Shown: in pieces, positions 46,118-55,530 of the stretch
How the letters are laid out: each line of letters begins with the position of its first letter
How positions within the stretch are numbered: the stretch's first letter is position 1
Source of the DNA: an uncultured Muribaculaceae bacterium
GTDB taxonomy: Bacteria; Bacteroidota; Bacteroidia; Bacteroidales; Muribaculaceae
Assembly: GCA_910588245.1 (NCBI GenBank)
Contig: CAJUQP010000008.1
Location: 36,124 to 100,123 of the forward strand
Reading direction: 5' to 3'
Length of the DNA stretch: 64,000 nt
The notes under the pieces: generated by a model
The model's database searches: none
Told to the model about the DNA's origin: nothing
What the model saw: only the letters and a program-made list of their open reading frames with translations
Made by a program: the position numbers and the translations under genes

Positions 46118-49100
46118 TTGCCGTCGATCTCCTGGAGGAGAGCGCGCACAGCGGTCTCTATCTGGGCATCGACACCCCTTACGATATCAGCCGGAGAGTT
46201 TGCCACCTTGATGTCAGGCTCAAGCTGGGAGTTCTCGAGGATATTCCCTTCCTCCGTGCGGAATGCCACGACAGGCACTCCGAACAGCAGCGACGGATCC
46301 TGAAGGTCAATCCAGTTGACACTCGACATGGTGCCGGGCACCGGCATACCCACGAGCTTGCCGAGTTTCTTCTTCTTGTAGACCCAGGGGGTGCCGTGGG
46401 CATTGCTGTAGTTGGCCTCACCCATCACCATGATGCTGGGTTTGTTCCACCGGCGCGACGGCATTTCCGAAGACTTGCGGCCGTGAATCTCCTGGGTGAG
46501 ATACTTATCGCCGCTGAAGAGCACCTCTATGTCCTCGTGGAGGCGTCCGCCGCCGTTCCATCGCGTATCAATCACAATTCCATCCTTGCCGACGAATTTG
46601 CCGAGAAGCTTGGAATAGACATCGCGGAAACTGTCGTCGCTCATGGAGCGTATATGCACATAGCCGAGGCGTCCACCTGAAAGGGAGTCGACAGCCGCCT
46701 CGCGCCCCTTCACCCAGCGGTCGTAGAGAAGATTGTTCATCTGCGCGGTAGAGATCGGGAGAATCACCTCTTCCGATTTCTCGCCTGTACGGGGATTGGA
46801 GAATGCCACGAGAGTTTTCTTGCGCAGAATGCCGTTGAAGAGTTTAGTCCAGTCCTCATCTGCCTTTACGGGCACGCCATTGACAGCCGTGATGATATCG
46901 CCGGCCTTCATCGCCGTCGTGGCACGGTCGAAGGGTCCGCCCTCCACGATCTCGCTCACACGGAGGCCGTCGCCATCATAATTCCAGTCGAAAAGCAGCC
47001 CAAACGATGCCGTGGCGTCCTTGGCCGCGGCACCGTAATAACGTCCTCCGGAGTGCGACACGTTGAGCTCACCGAGAAGCTCGCTGAGGAGCGGGGCGAA
47101 ATCGGCATTATGGCTGATGTGGGGGAGGAAGCGGCGGTAGTTCTCCACATACATATCCCAATCTACAGGCATCTCCGGGAGAAGGAAACGCTCACGGGCT
47201 TCGTTCTTCACATAGTCGAGCATGAATTCACGCTCACGGGCAAGATCCATCTTCATGCTGCCGGATATCCCTACGTTCTTGAGCGAACGGCTCTTCGGAT
47301 CGAATTTCTTCACCGTAGACCCCGCCAGGAACATGTTGCCGTCGGCATCGGTCTGTATCCTGACGTTGCCGGAGTCGAGCTTCTTCTCAAGCGACACATC
47401 CCCCTTGCGGAGATCTTTCTTCCAGAGGTCGTAGCCACCCTCGAACGCGGAGAGATAATAAAGAGTCTCACCATCTTTTGAGAGCACGAAATCGGCGATA
47501 TCCGATGAGTTGGGCGTCAGACGTACGATCCGGTCCTGAAGTCCGTCAAAGTCTATCTCTATATCCTTGCTCTCCTCCGCGGCGTTATCTCCGGCGTTGC
47601 CATTCTTATCTTTCTTCCCTTTCTTGTCGTTCTTGCCGTTTTTGGCCTCTTTCTTCTTATCGGCGGCTTTCTTCTGCTCTTTCTCCACCTCTTTCAACAG
47701 AGCGAGATCCTCTTCCGAGAGACGGAAACGGTCGTAGGCATCCTTGGTCAGGAACACCATCATGACGTCATACTGCGAGCCCCAGGAGGCATGGTTGCGC
47801 ATTCCATAACGCTCTGAAGCGAAAAGCAGCGCTTTCCCGTCGGAACTCCAGCGGGGATTCTGGTCGAAGTATCCGCTCTCCGTGATGTGCACGATCTTCC
47901 CGTCGGATGCATTCACGATAGCGATATCATCGTAAGGCTCATGGAGAGGGTTCGACATCTCCACAGCTATCCAACGGCTGTCGGGGCTCCAAACCATCGT
48001 GAAATTGCCGTTGCGGTAGTTGGTGACAGGCTCGTGACGAAGTTCCTTTACCGACTTCGAGGCGAGATCCATCACACACATTATGTTGCGGTCTTTCAAG
48101 AAAGCCATCTTCTTTCCGTCGGGCGATACCACAGGGTTGCTTCTCTCCACGCCGTCATCGGGGAAAAGCGCTTCCTCATCGATAAGTGTGGCGTTGGAGA
48201 AATTGGGGTCTTCCTTGCGGGATATTTTCGCGCGATAGATTGTCGGGCGGCCTGTGCGGTAGGTGGTGTAGTAAAGCTCGCGGCCATCCTTGCCCCATGA
48301 GAGCTGCCCCTCTGCGGCGGCCGTGTGCGTCACCTGTTTTGTCGAGGGGAATTCAACAGATGTGACAAACACCTCGCCGCGGTTGGTGAAGGCAACCTGT
48401 TTTCCGTCGGGCGATACAGCCGACTCCTCGGCATTCGAGAAACGTATCGTAGCATCTTCGTCGGAACCCGTATCGGTCACGTCAATGTCCACTTTCACAG
48501 GTTTCGATCCCGGGCGCATAGTGTAGAGTTCGCCATTGTAGGTGAATGCCAGCAGGCCGTTGGCACCACAGCTCAAGAAACGCACGGGATGGGTGGTGAA
48601 GTCGGTGAGCTGTGTCGCCGCACCTTTGCCGTTGAGCGCCATGGAGTAGACATTGAACGAACCGCCGTCGCGCTCGCTCAGGAAATAAAGGGTCTTGCCA
48701 TCGGGCGAGGGGGCCGGATCGCGGTCTTCTCCCGCGCGAGCTGTCAGGTTGGTGAAAGATCCGGAAGAGGGCTGCCAGGCCCAGATATCGCGGGTGATGG
48801 AAGATGTGTGATGTTTGCGCCATTTGTCTTCATTGCCCTTCACGTCTTCGAAGACCATTATGTCGGTGCCGGGCACGAACTCAACATTCACCGCGGGAGT
48901 GGGGAGGAGCTGGGAGATGCGTCCTCCCGTCACAGGCACCGTATAAAGCTCACTGTTGGAACGCATGGGAGCAAGCACGCTGGATGCCGGATCCTGGAGC
49001 GTGGCAGAGAATATCACGCTCTTGCCGTCGGCGGTGAAGGCCTCGGGAGTCTCGGCAGCCGAGTTGAATGTCAGCCTCAGTGGATTCGAGCCGTCAGCAC

Positions 49101-49380
49101 CCATGAAATAGATATCGGAGCCTCCGTTGCGGTCGGAGGAATAGGCAATCCCTGTGCCGTCGGGATTCCACACCGGATTGCAGTCGTACGATGTGCCGTC
49201 GGTAAGTCTCACGGCCTTTCCGCCGGAAGCCGGCACGGAATAGATATCGCCTTTATATTCGAAAGCGATACGGTCGCCGGAAGGGGAAATTTTCACATCG
49301 CGAACCCACATAGGGGCCACCGCATAGGCTCCGCAAATTGTCAGAGCCATGAAGGAGGTCAGTATCAGTTTTTTATTCAT
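46114..49380 (-). CDS. Tricorn-type S41 protease
   Basis: An exported protease of 1088 residues with signal peptide MNKKLILTSFMALTICGAYA. N-terminal beta-propeller repeats (WVRDVKISPSGDRIAFEYKG; repeated SPDGK) occupy about 25-560. A Lys-rich insert (KKAADKKKEAKNGKNDKKGK) follows, then the tricorn C1 region, a PDZ domain about 800-880 (GPFDRATTAMKAGDIITAVNG) and the S41 domain to the end. The nucleophile Ser lies in EANYSNAHGTPWVY; family members more often have SDA/SDG here, so the Asn is a small deviation. It is read first in the operon with the TPR/LuxR regulator, suggesting that envelope proteolysis and sensing are linked. Confidence 0.92.
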   Translation of the reverse strand: MNKKLILTSFMALTICGAYAVAPMWVRDVKISPSGDRIAFEYKGDIYSVPASGGKAVRLTDGTSYDCNPVWNPDGTGIAYSSDRNGGSDIYFMGADGSNPLRLTFNSAAETPEAFTADGKSVIFSATLQDPASSVLAPMRSNSELYTVPVTGGRISQLLPTPAVNVEFVPGTDIMVFEDVKGNEDKWRKHHTSSITRDIWAWQPSSGSFTNLTARAGEDRDPAPSPDGKTLYFLSERDGGSFNVYSMALNGKGAATQLTDFTTHPVRFLSCGANGLLAFTYNGELYTMRPGSKPVKVDIDVTDTGSDEDATIRFSNAEESAVSPDGKQVAFTNRGEVFVTSVEFPSTKQVTHTAAAEGQLSWGKDGRELYYTTYRTGRPTIYRAKISRKEDPNFSNATLIDEEALFPDDGVERSNPVVSPDGKKMAFLKDRNIMCVMDLASKSVKELRHEPVTNYRNGNFTMVWSPDSRWIAVEMSNPLHEPYDDIAIVNASDGKIVHITESGYFDQNPRWSSDGKALLFASERYGMRNHASWGSQYDVMMVFLTKDAYDRFRLSEEDLALLKEVEKEQKKAADKKKEAKNGKNDKKGKKDKNGNAGDNAAEESKDIEIDFDGLQDRIVRLTPNSSDIADFVLSKDGETLYYLSAFEGGYDLWKKDLRKGDVSLEKKLDSGNVRIQTDADGNMFLAGSTVKKFDPKSRSLKNVGISGSMKMDLAREREFMLDYVKNEARERFLLPEMPVDWDMYVENYRRFLPHISHNADFAPLLSELLGELNVSHSGGRYYGAAAKDATASFGLLFDWNYDGDGLRVSEIVEGGPFDRATTAMKAGDIITAVNGVPVKADEDWTKLFNGILRKKTLVAFSNPRTGEKSEEVILPISTAQMNNLLYDRWVKGREAAVDSLSGGRLGYVHIRSMSDDSFRDVYSKLLGKFVGKDGIVIDTRWNGGGRLHEDIEVLFSGDKYLTQEIHGRKSSEMPSRRWNKPSIMVMGEANYSNAHGTPWVYKKKKLGKLVGMPVPGTMSSVNWIDLQDPSLLFGVPVVAFRTEEGNILENSQLEPDIKVANSPADIVRGVDAQIETAVRALLQEIDGK

Positions 49381-49429
49381 AGGTCAGTTGCCCGGCATAC
49401 GATGATGCCTTTAAAGTATGTTTTCTCCT

Positions 49430-49460
49430 CAAAATTAGAAAAAATCTATCGTCCCTGCAA
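49430..49460 (-). promoter_or_regulatory. Promoter of the tricorn/regulator operon
   Basis: On the minus strand TTG (49460-49458), 20 bp, TAATTTTG (49437-49430), 50 bp before the ATG. Confidence 0.6.
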
Positions 49461-49496
49461 TTTACGCAGTAAAAAAATCGCACAAATCTGCGGATG

Positions 49497-50621
49497 TCAG
49501 CGCACGATAAGTTTCTGCGGGGCTCGCAGGCCTTCGGCCATTATGATATATATGCCGCGAGGGAGCATGAATATATCGCCCGTTGAGGCGGCGGCCACAT
49601 GCATCACCACACGCCCCGAGATATCATAGACACGCAGGTCGCCGACTGAGGAAAGCACACTGAATCCGCCGTCGACATATCCTATGACAGCATCAGTCAT
49701 TTCCTCATAATCCACATCCGCGCTCCCGGGTACGGTCGGGGTCAACCCCTTTTGATCAGCGATATAGAAAGTCTGCTCCATGCGGGCGCCCCACACGTAT
49801 TCCGCGAGCTCCGGGAAATCGACATAAGGATTGCGGTTGCCCTGCGATTTCTCCACAGCATCGTTGCGCATACGCTCCTTGTCGCTCACCGGATCGCGGC
49901 GCGACCAATCAAGCAGCATGTCAATGGCCCATGGCCGGAATGTTGGCCAGGAGGTTCGTTCAAACACGGTGTTGCGGCTGTCTGTCCATTGCAGATGGTC
50001 GTAGACCGTCGCCACATAGAAATATGCTCTCGCGAAATCACCCTTGTATTCATCGGCCGGCTCGAACACCATCCCGACACCACCGCCGCAATCAGCTTTG
50101 GGGACGCCTACTTTCGTGACCCCGTTGTTGAACTTAGGATTGTCGGCCGTCTCACCCACAGGATAATTCGATTTCGCATTGTTGGCTTTGCCGTCGGAAG
50201 GGAAGAGGTTCCACATGTCGGAATACGCCGGAGTATATTTCACGTCGTTGTTCTCCTTCCACCATGATTTCGGCACCACATGCTCGCGTTGCATGCCATT
50301 GGCCGAATAGCTGGTACGCGCCGTCTGCCCGGGAAGGATGAGATAGACGTTGGCTGAATACATTTCCCACCACCGCTTGCACATCTCTCCAGCTTTGGAT
50401 GGATTCTCTACCAAATCGGGATATACATCGGAATTCTCCCAATATGTGGGCAGATCATCATACAACAGACGCGTATGTGACGTCACACTCTCCTTTGCCG
50501 CGGCTTTGAGATATTCGCGCGTCAGTCCGTCGAGGGCATCATAGTAGCCCTCCCTGAAGTCGGCGCGGGCCTGCGTCAGCACGCAGGCCGCGACCGACAG
50601 GATGATTATCGATCGTTTCAA
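49497..50621 (-). CDS. Secreted endonuclease I with T9SS-like C-terminal tail
   Basis: A protein of 374 residues with signal peptide (RSIIILSVAACVLTQARA). The endonuclease I domain (PF04231 type) spans about 20-275, with the catalytic region NGMQREHVVPKSWW and DMWNLFPSDGKANNAKSNYP. The last 50 residues (LRVYDISGRVV...LPRGIYIIMAEG...LIVR) look like a type IX secretion sorting signal, so it is probably released or displayed outside for DNA scavenging. The only sensible start is TTG at 50621, and the dispersed repeat begins at the very next base, so the original start region may have been replaced. Confidence 0.85.
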   Translation of the reverse strand: MKRSIIILSVAACVLTQARADFREGYYDALDGLTREYLKAAAKESVTSHTRLLYDDLPTYWENSDVYPDLVENPSKAGEMCKRWWEMYSANVYLILPGQTARTSYSANGMQREHVVPKSWWKENNDVKYTPAYSDMWNLFPSDGKANNAKSNYPVGETADNPKFNNGVTKVGVPKADCGGGVGMVFEPADEYKGDFARAYFYVATVYDHLQWTDSRNTVFERTSWPTFRPWAIDMLLDWSRRDPVSDKERMRNDAVEKSQGNRNPYVDFPELAEYVWGARMEQTFYIADQKGLTPTVPGSADVDYEEMTDAVIGYVDGGFSVLSSVGDLRVYDISGRVVMHVAAASTGDIFMLPRGIYIIMAEGLRAPQKLIVR

Positions 50622-50664
50622 GCTAAAGGTTAAAGTATTAAAGGTTAATGGTTAAAGGTATGAC
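50622..50664. repeat. Dispersed TTAAAGGTTAAAGTA repeat
   Basis: About 2.5 units of the same repeat as at 16111, 18053 and 27421 fill nearly the whole gap between deoC and the endonuclease gene. Confidence 0.8.
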
Positions 50665-50670
50665 CTTTAA

Positions 50671-51549
50671 TCAGAAAACTTTCTTCTCCTCTCCGGTGAT
50701 GGCGGCGAGAAGATTGTTGGCAAGGCTGCTTGCACCGATGCGGAAAAGATCGTGGCAGAGCCATTCGTCGCCGAGCGTCTCTTTCACTATGGCGTAATAA
50801 CGCACAGCATCCTCCGCAGTGCGGATTCCTCCGGCTGCCTTGAAACCCACACGACGTCCGGTCTTCTCGAAATATTCCTTTATGCACTGACACATCACAT
50901 AGGCAGCCTCGAGCGACGCCCCGGGATAGATCTTGCCGGTAGAGGTCTTTATGAAGTCAGCCTCGCTGTACATAGCCAGGATTGAAGCCTTGCGGATATT
51001 CTCGGCCGTCTTAAGGGCTCCCGTCTCGAGAATCACCTTTACGCGTGCATCCTTTGCCGTATGCTTGAGCTCTATGAGTTCGTCGCAGAGATCCTCATAG
51101 TTCTCGTCGCGGAAATACCCGAGATTCATCACCACATCGACCTCATCGGCACCGCCGGCCACCGCCAGGGCCACATCCGCCACCTTGACAGCTGTGAAGG
51201 TCTGGCTCGAGGGGAAGCCTCCGGCCACTACAGCCACGTCCACGCCAGTCACCTCGAGAGTGGTCTTCACTACCTCGGCGAAATTACTGTAGACACAGAT
51301 AGCCGCCACATTGCGGTATTGCGGATATTCATTGTCGAAATCGTTCACTTTTTGCGTGAAGGCAGTCACGCTGTTCTGGCTGTCTTCCGTGCTGAGGGTG
51401 GTGAGATCGATAGAGCTCAACAGGAATTCATACACTTCCGGAACGGCATACTGCGATGCGTTCCCGACAATTTTCGCGACTTCTGTGGCCACGACAGCAT
51501 CGTCGGCTGTCACCTTACTCTCGGCCAGCACTTTGTGATATCTGTCCAT
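50671..51549 (-). CDS. deoC: Deoxyribose-phosphate aldolase
   Basis: A cytoplasmic class I aldolase of 292 residues that splits 2-deoxyribose 5-phosphate into glyceraldehyde 3-phosphate and acetaldehyde in deoxynucleoside catabolism. The Schiff-base Lys201 lies in DFIKTSTGK; Asp137 (GADEVDVVMNLG) and Lys237 (GFKAAGGIRT) complete the proton relay. It has a roughly 40-residue N-terminal extension relative to the E. coli enzyme. The next gene downstream is a secreted DNase, so the pair could serve uptake and use of DNA, although only proximity supports this. Confidence 0.95.
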   Translation of the reverse strand: MDRYHKVLAESKVTADDAVVATEVAKIVGNASQYAVPEVYEFLLSSIDLTTLSTEDSQNSVTAFTQKVNDFDNEYPQYRNVAAICVYSNFAEVVKTTLEVTGVDVAVVAGGFPSSQTFTAVKVADVALAVAGGADEVDVVMNLGYFRDENYEDLCDELIELKHTAKDARVKVILETGALKTAENIRKASILAMYSEADFIKTSTGKIYPGASLEAAYVMCQCIKEYFEKTGRRVGFKAAGGIRTAEDAVRYYAIVKETLGDEWLCHDLFRIGASSLANNLLAAITGEEKKVF

Positions 51550-51667
51550 AATAAAGATATTTTATCTGTCAATAAAACCGGGACGCCATGCCGTCTTCTC
51601 CGCCTCCGATCGCGGACCGGCATATCCCGCGCGTCTGCAAATATACCTAAAAATTTCCAATCGCCAA

Positions 51668-52264
51668 TCATTTTCTCCTCGGAGCGATCCGGTCGGGATT
51701 CCGCTTCAGGAATTCCTCCCACGATTTCGCGCCCTTCTCCACCTGAGGCTTACCGGTCTCATAATAGTGAGCCAGGGCCGCCGCGAGGGCGTCGGTAGCG
51801 TCGAGAAGATGCGGCATGTTCTCCTGCGGTATCTTCAATATATAACGCAGCATGTTGGCGACTTGTTCCTTCGAAGCCTGCCCGTTGCCGGTGACCGCCT
51901 GCTTTATCTTGAGGGGAGCATATTCCGTAATAGGGATATCGCGCTCGAGCACGGCGGCCATGGCCACACCCTGCGCGCGCCCGAGCTTGAGCATAGACTG
52001 CACGTTCTTGCCGAAGAAAGGGGCCTCGATGGCAACCTCGTCGGGCAGATATTGCTCCACAAGCCCGGTGACCCGCTCGAAGATCCTCGCCAGGCGCTTG
52101 TAGTGGCTCTCGAACTTACTCAGCTGCACCACTCCCATCACTACTACCGAGAGCTGCTTGCCGTTGATGCCGAGCACACCGTAGCCCATAACGTTCGTGC
52201 CGGGGTCGATTCCCATGATCACACGCTCGTAATCCAGATCAGGATTGCGCGATATGCCATTCAT
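51668..52264 (-). CDS. ruvC: Holliday junction resolvase RuvC
   Basis: A protein of 198 residues that cuts four-way junctions after RuvAB branch migration. The acidic tetrad is complete with the usual spacing: Asp20 (GIDPGT), Glu80 (VAIEAPFF), Asp155 and Asp158 (LLDATDA). It has a short N-terminal extension of about 13 residues. The ATG at 52264 overlaps the stop of the DUF4286 gene as ATGA; the pairing with DUF4286 is conserved in Bacteroidales, as I recall. Confidence 0.96.
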   Translation of the reverse strand: MNGISRNPDLDYERVIMGIDPGTNVMGYGVLGINGKQLSVVVMGVVQLSKFESHYKRLARIFERVTGLVEQYLPDEVAIEAPFFGKNVQSMLKLGRAQGVAMAAVLERDIPITEYAPLKIKQAVTGNGQASKEQVANMLRYILKIPQENMPHLLDATDALAAALAHYYETGKPQVEKGAKSWEEFLKRNPDRIAPRRK

Positions 52265-52593
52265 AATGCTTCAGAATGAAGGAGGGTCACGAAGAAAAGT
52301 GCATGAGGGCCAAATTGCGAATGATATGCGGCAAGCACCGGGGGGAGGACACGGTCGTTCCAGTCGTGAGCCGCCTCCGACGTGAGAAAATCGGCCTGCA
52401 AGGCTATGCTGAGGCCATGCTCGGGCCCGGGCACCTCGCCACCCACCTCTATCACGGTCTGCAGACGCGGATCGCATCCGGTCGTATCATTACCGAACAG
52501 CAGAGGCGTTGCCTCCTCTTTCATCCAGCTCAGGAAACGGCGACGCTGCTCATGCGCCATGACAAAGGTGACATTGACTATGTATTTTTCCAT
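52261..52593 (-). CDS. DUF4286 family protein
   Basis: A small cytoplasmic protein of 110 residues, predicted ferredoxin-like fold, with the DUF4286 pattern: N-terminal strand YIVNVTFVM, then FLSWMKEE, a middle LSIALQADFLTSEAAHDW and C-terminal ALFFVTLLHSE. The function is unknown. It is translationally coupled to ruvC by the 4-bp overlap, so a link to recombination or a shared expression level is possible. Confidence 0.85.
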   Translation of the reverse strand: MEKYIVNVTFVMAHEQRRRFLSWMKEEATPLLFGNDTTGCDPRLQTVIEVGGEVPGPEHGLSIALQADFLTSEAAHDWNDRVLPPVLAAYHSQFGPHALFFVTLLHSEAL

Positions 52594-52782
52594 TATCTCG
52601 TAATTTTTCGGGAAAGAAGGTTGATGTATTGACGTAAGGACTGCCGCAGCTCAACGCATGTCGGGGAGGAGTCACATTTAAGTGAGACATGACAAATAAA
52701 AAACGGCATGCTTTCACAAACACGCCGCCAAAACAAAATTATGAAAAACATTCAACGCTATGCTGCAAGCAGCATTTACTTG

Positions 52783-52856
52783 AGCCTCTTGTCGGATTCG
52801 AACCAACGACCCCGAGATTACAAATCACGTGCTCTGGCCAACTGAGCTAAAGAGGC
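52783..52856 (-). tRNA. tRNA-Thr (anticodon TGT)
   Basis: The minus strand folds as a 74-nt cloverleaf: acceptor GCCTCTT/AAGAGGC, D-arm AGCTCAGTTGGCCAGAGC, anticodon loop TTTGTAA (anticodon TGT) and T-loop GGTTCGAATCC. CCA is not encoded. Confidence 0.95.
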
Positions 52857-52860
52857 AAAA

Positions 52861-52955
52861 GGGCGAGCGACCAACATCGCACAGCTCAACCCGCTACCCT
52901 TGCTTCGGTCAAGACCTGGGGGATTTACGGGGAGCAAGTCGTGAAGGACTCACCC
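52861..52955 (-). ncRNA. ffs: Probable bacterial SRP RNA (4.5S)
   Basis: About 95 nt whose ends pair (GGGTGAG at the 5' end with CTCGCCC at the 3' end, then TTTT). The apical part reads CCAGGTC, seven nucleotides, AAGCA, then AGGGTAGC. The spacing between GGUC and AAGCA is the same as in E. coli 4.5S RNA (7 nt), although the tetraloop is UGAC-like rather than GGAA. A consensus promoter lies just upstream and the tRNA-Thr gene 5 bp downstream. The identification is from motif memory, not a covariance search. Confidence 0.65.
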
Positions 52956-52959
52956 GGTG

Positions 52960-52990
52960 CAAAATTAGATATTCTATGGAAACTGACAAA
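52960..52990 (-). promoter_or_regulatory. Consensus promoter of the SRP RNA / tRNA-Thr unit
   Basis: On the minus strand TTTG (52990-52987), 19 bp, TAATTTTG (52967-52960), ending 5 bp before the predicted RNA 5' end. Confidence 0.8.
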
Positions 52991-53086
52991 ATTTTTCAGT
53001 GCGATTTCACATTTTTTCACACTTTTAAGACTTGTCCGCATCTCCTTTTTGACGGCTTTTGCCGGTCTGTGAAGTATCATTCAACA

Positions 53087-53118
53087 AATTGGCGACATCC
53101 CGGTGGACATCGCCAATT
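53087..53118 (-). terminator. Hairpin after rnr
   Basis: AATTGGCGA (53087-53095) pairs with TCGCCAATT (53110-53118), about 37 bp beyond the rnr stop on the minus strand and ahead of the SRP RNA promoter. Confidence 0.55.
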
Positions 53119-53154
53119 GTTAATAGATTTAACTATTCAGACGTAAATTTTTAT

Positions 53155-55413
53155 TTATTGACGACGCTTGTTGCCGCCGCGTGTGCGGCTTTTCTTCTTG
53201 TCTTTCGGATTATGGCGCGGATTTTTGCTTCCTTTCCCCTCCACGATCGGCTTGTTGGGATTGCCTTCATCGTTGATGAGGGCGAAGTCGAGCTGCTTGC
53301 GGTCGAGGTCGGCGCGGGCCACCTGCACCTTCACTATATCGCCAAGCGTGTATTTATTGTGGTATTTGCGCCCCGTCAGGCAATAGTTCTTCTCATCGTA
53401 GTCGTAATAGTCGTCGGCAAGATCGCGCACAGGCACAAGACCCTCGCACTTACTCTCGTCGAGCTCCACATAGAAGCCCCACTCCGTCACTCCGGAGATT
53501 ACGCCCGTATAGACCTCTCCGAGACGGTCTCTCATATACTCCACCTGCTTGTAGCGTATGGATGCCCTCTCGGCGTTGGCTGCGAGCTGCTCCATATCCG
53601 ACGAATGTTTGCACAGGTCCTCAAGCTTCAGTTTGTCGACACTCCTGGCCCCCTCCGCGTATTTGGCCAGCAGACGGTGCACCATCATGTCGGGATAACG
53701 GCGTATGGGAGAAGTGAAGTGGGTATAGTAGTCGAGGGCAAGACCATAATGGCCGACATTGTCGGTAGTATAGACAGCCTTCGCCATACTGCGGATGGCG
53801 AGCATGGCGAGCATGTTTTCCTCGCCTCGTCCTTTCACGTCGCGGAGCAGCCGGTTCAGGCTTTTATTCACCTCTTTCGCCGAGCCCTCAGTCTTCACCT
53901 TATGGCCGAAACGCAGGGCGATAAGGGAGAAGTTGTTAATTTTCTCCGGATCAGGATTGTCATGCACCCGATAGACGAACGATTTCGCCTTCTTACCTTT
54001 CGCCACCTTCCCTATGCTTTCGGCCACGGTGAGATTGGCGAGAAGCATGAACTCCTCGATGAGCTTGTTGGCATCTTTCGATTCCTTGAAATAGACGTCG
54101 ATCGGATGTCCGTCTTTGTCGATCTCAAACCTCACTTCCGCGCGGTCAAACTCCAAGGCGCCGTTGTCGTAACGGCGCCGGCGCAATTCTTTGGCGAGAC
54201 TGTCGAGCGCGAGCACTTCCTTGGCGAAGTCGCCCTCACCCGTCTCTATGATCTTCTGGGCCTCCTCATACGTGAAGCGGCGGTCGGAACGGATCACCGT
54301 GCGCCCTATCCTGTGGTTGATGACATTGGCTTTGGCATCGAGCTCGAAGATCGCTGAGAAAGTAAGCTTCTCCTCCTCCGGACGCAGGGAGCATATTCCG
54401 TTGGAAAGATGCTCAGGAAGCATCGGGATAGTGCGGTCTACCAGATATACGCTCGTGGCGCGGTTCTGGGCCTCGCGGTCTATAATCGAGTTGGGATGCA
54501 CGTAATGGGTGACGTCGGCGATATGAACGCCCACCTCCCAGTTGCCGTTGGCGAGCTGGCGTATCGAGAGGGCATCGTCGAAGTCTTTCGCGTCGCGCGG
54601 ATCGATGGTGAACGTAGTCACGCCACGGAAATCCTCACGCTTGGCAACTTCCTCGGGAGTGATTCCGGCGTCAATCTTAGCGGCGGCCTTCTCCACATTC
54701 TCGGGATATTTATAGGGTAGCCCGAACTCCGCGAGAATGGCATGCATCTCGGCAGTGTTCTCCCCTTTCCGGCCCAGGATGTCGACCACCTCACCGCGGG
54801 GATTCATCTCCTCGTCGCGCCATTGCGTGATCCGCGCTATGGCCTTGTCGCCGCTCTTCCCCCCCTTGAGTTTGGAGCGCGGTATTATGATGTCAGCGGC
54901 CAGGAATTTCGAGTCGGTCACCAGTGCGGCGTAATCCTTCTCTACATTCAGGGTGCCGATGAAGACCTGCTCCTTCGGCTCGATTATCTCTATCACCTTG
55001 GCCTCGGGCTCCTGACCCTTGCGGCGCGCCGATATCTCCACTTTCACCTTGTCGCCGTTGAGCGCGTGCATGGAATTGCGTTCGGCCACGAGTATGAGCT
55101 CATCGTCGATCATCACTCCGTTGCGTCCATTGCTGCGGCGCACGAAAAGGCCCACATTCTCCGTGCCGCGGTTGGATATCGCCTTGTAGCGGCCAAGGCT
55201 CACCTCCTGTATCTCCTCCAGTGCCGTAAGCTCCTCGAGAAGGTTGATCACATCCATGCGGTTGGCCGGATGGGTGGCACCTACGGCGAAAGCGATCTGC
55301 TTATAGTTGAAAGCCTGCCGGCTCTCCTTCTCGAGAAACCCCATCACCTTCTCCAGAAGTTCTTTTTTCTTCATGCGCGGAGCCTGGGCTCCCGCTTTAT
55401 CTTTAGTCTTCAT
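53155..55413 (-). CDS. rnr: Ribonuclease R
   Basis: A 3'-5' exoribonuclease of 752 residues (RNase II/R family) that degrades structured RNA. It has an N-terminal winged-helix/cold-shock region about 15-230 (MKKKELLEKVMGFLEKESRQ start), an RNB catalytic domain about 255-580 with TIDPRDAKDFDDALS holding the metal-binding Asp cluster, and a C-terminal S1 domain about 625-705 (YTGVISGVTEWGFYVELDES). A basic tail (KDKKKSRTRGGNKRRQ) distinguishes R from II. It is read separately from uvrC, with a 117-bp gap. Confidence 0.96.
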   Translation of the reverse strand: MKTKDKAGAQAPRMKKKELLEKVMGFLEKESRQAFNYKQIAFAVGATHPANRMDVINLLEELTALEEIQEVSLGRYKAISNRGTENVGLFVRRSNGRNGVMIDDELILVAERNSMHALNGDKVKVEISARRKGQEPEAKVIEIIEPKEQVFIGTLNVEKDYAALVTDSKFLAADIIIPRSKLKGGKSGDKAIARITQWRDEEMNPRGEVVDILGRKGENTAEMHAILAEFGLPYKYPENVEKAAAKIDAGITPEEVAKREDFRGVTTFTIDPRDAKDFDDALSIRQLANGNWEVGVHIADVTHYVHPNSIIDREAQNRATSVYLVDRTIPMLPEHLSNGICSLRPEEEKLTFSAIFELDAKANVINHRIGRTVIRSDRRFTYEEAQKIIETGEGDFAKEVLALDSLAKELRRRRYDNGALEFDRAEVRFEIDKDGHPIDVYFKESKDANKLIEEFMLLANLTVAESIGKVAKGKKAKSFVYRVHDNPDPEKINNFSLIALRFGHKVKTEGSAKEVNKSLNRLLRDVKGRGEENMLAMLAIRSMAKAVYTTDNVGHYGLALDYYTHFTSPIRRYPDMMVHRLLAKYAEGARSVDKLKLEDLCKHSSDMEQLAANAERASIRYKQVEYMRDRLGEVYTGVISGVTEWGFYVELDESKCEGLVPVRDLADDYYDYDEKNYCLTGRKYHNKYTLGDIVKVQVARADLDRKQLDFALINDEGNPNKPIVEGKGSKNPRHNPKDKKKSRTRGGNKRRQ

Positions 55414-55530
55414 AGGCTGTGTATTTTCTGTTCGTAACCTGATTCGGGGTGCGGAGCGTCATCACACTCGGAGCCTCCCATCTACATAACGCGCGGAGGG
55501 GGCTCTTTAGTGGTAACCGGAGAAAAGATT

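Noticed and set aside
53059..54357. 432-codon plus-strand ORF
   Set aside because: Antisense shadow of rnr, which is unmistakable on the minus strand.
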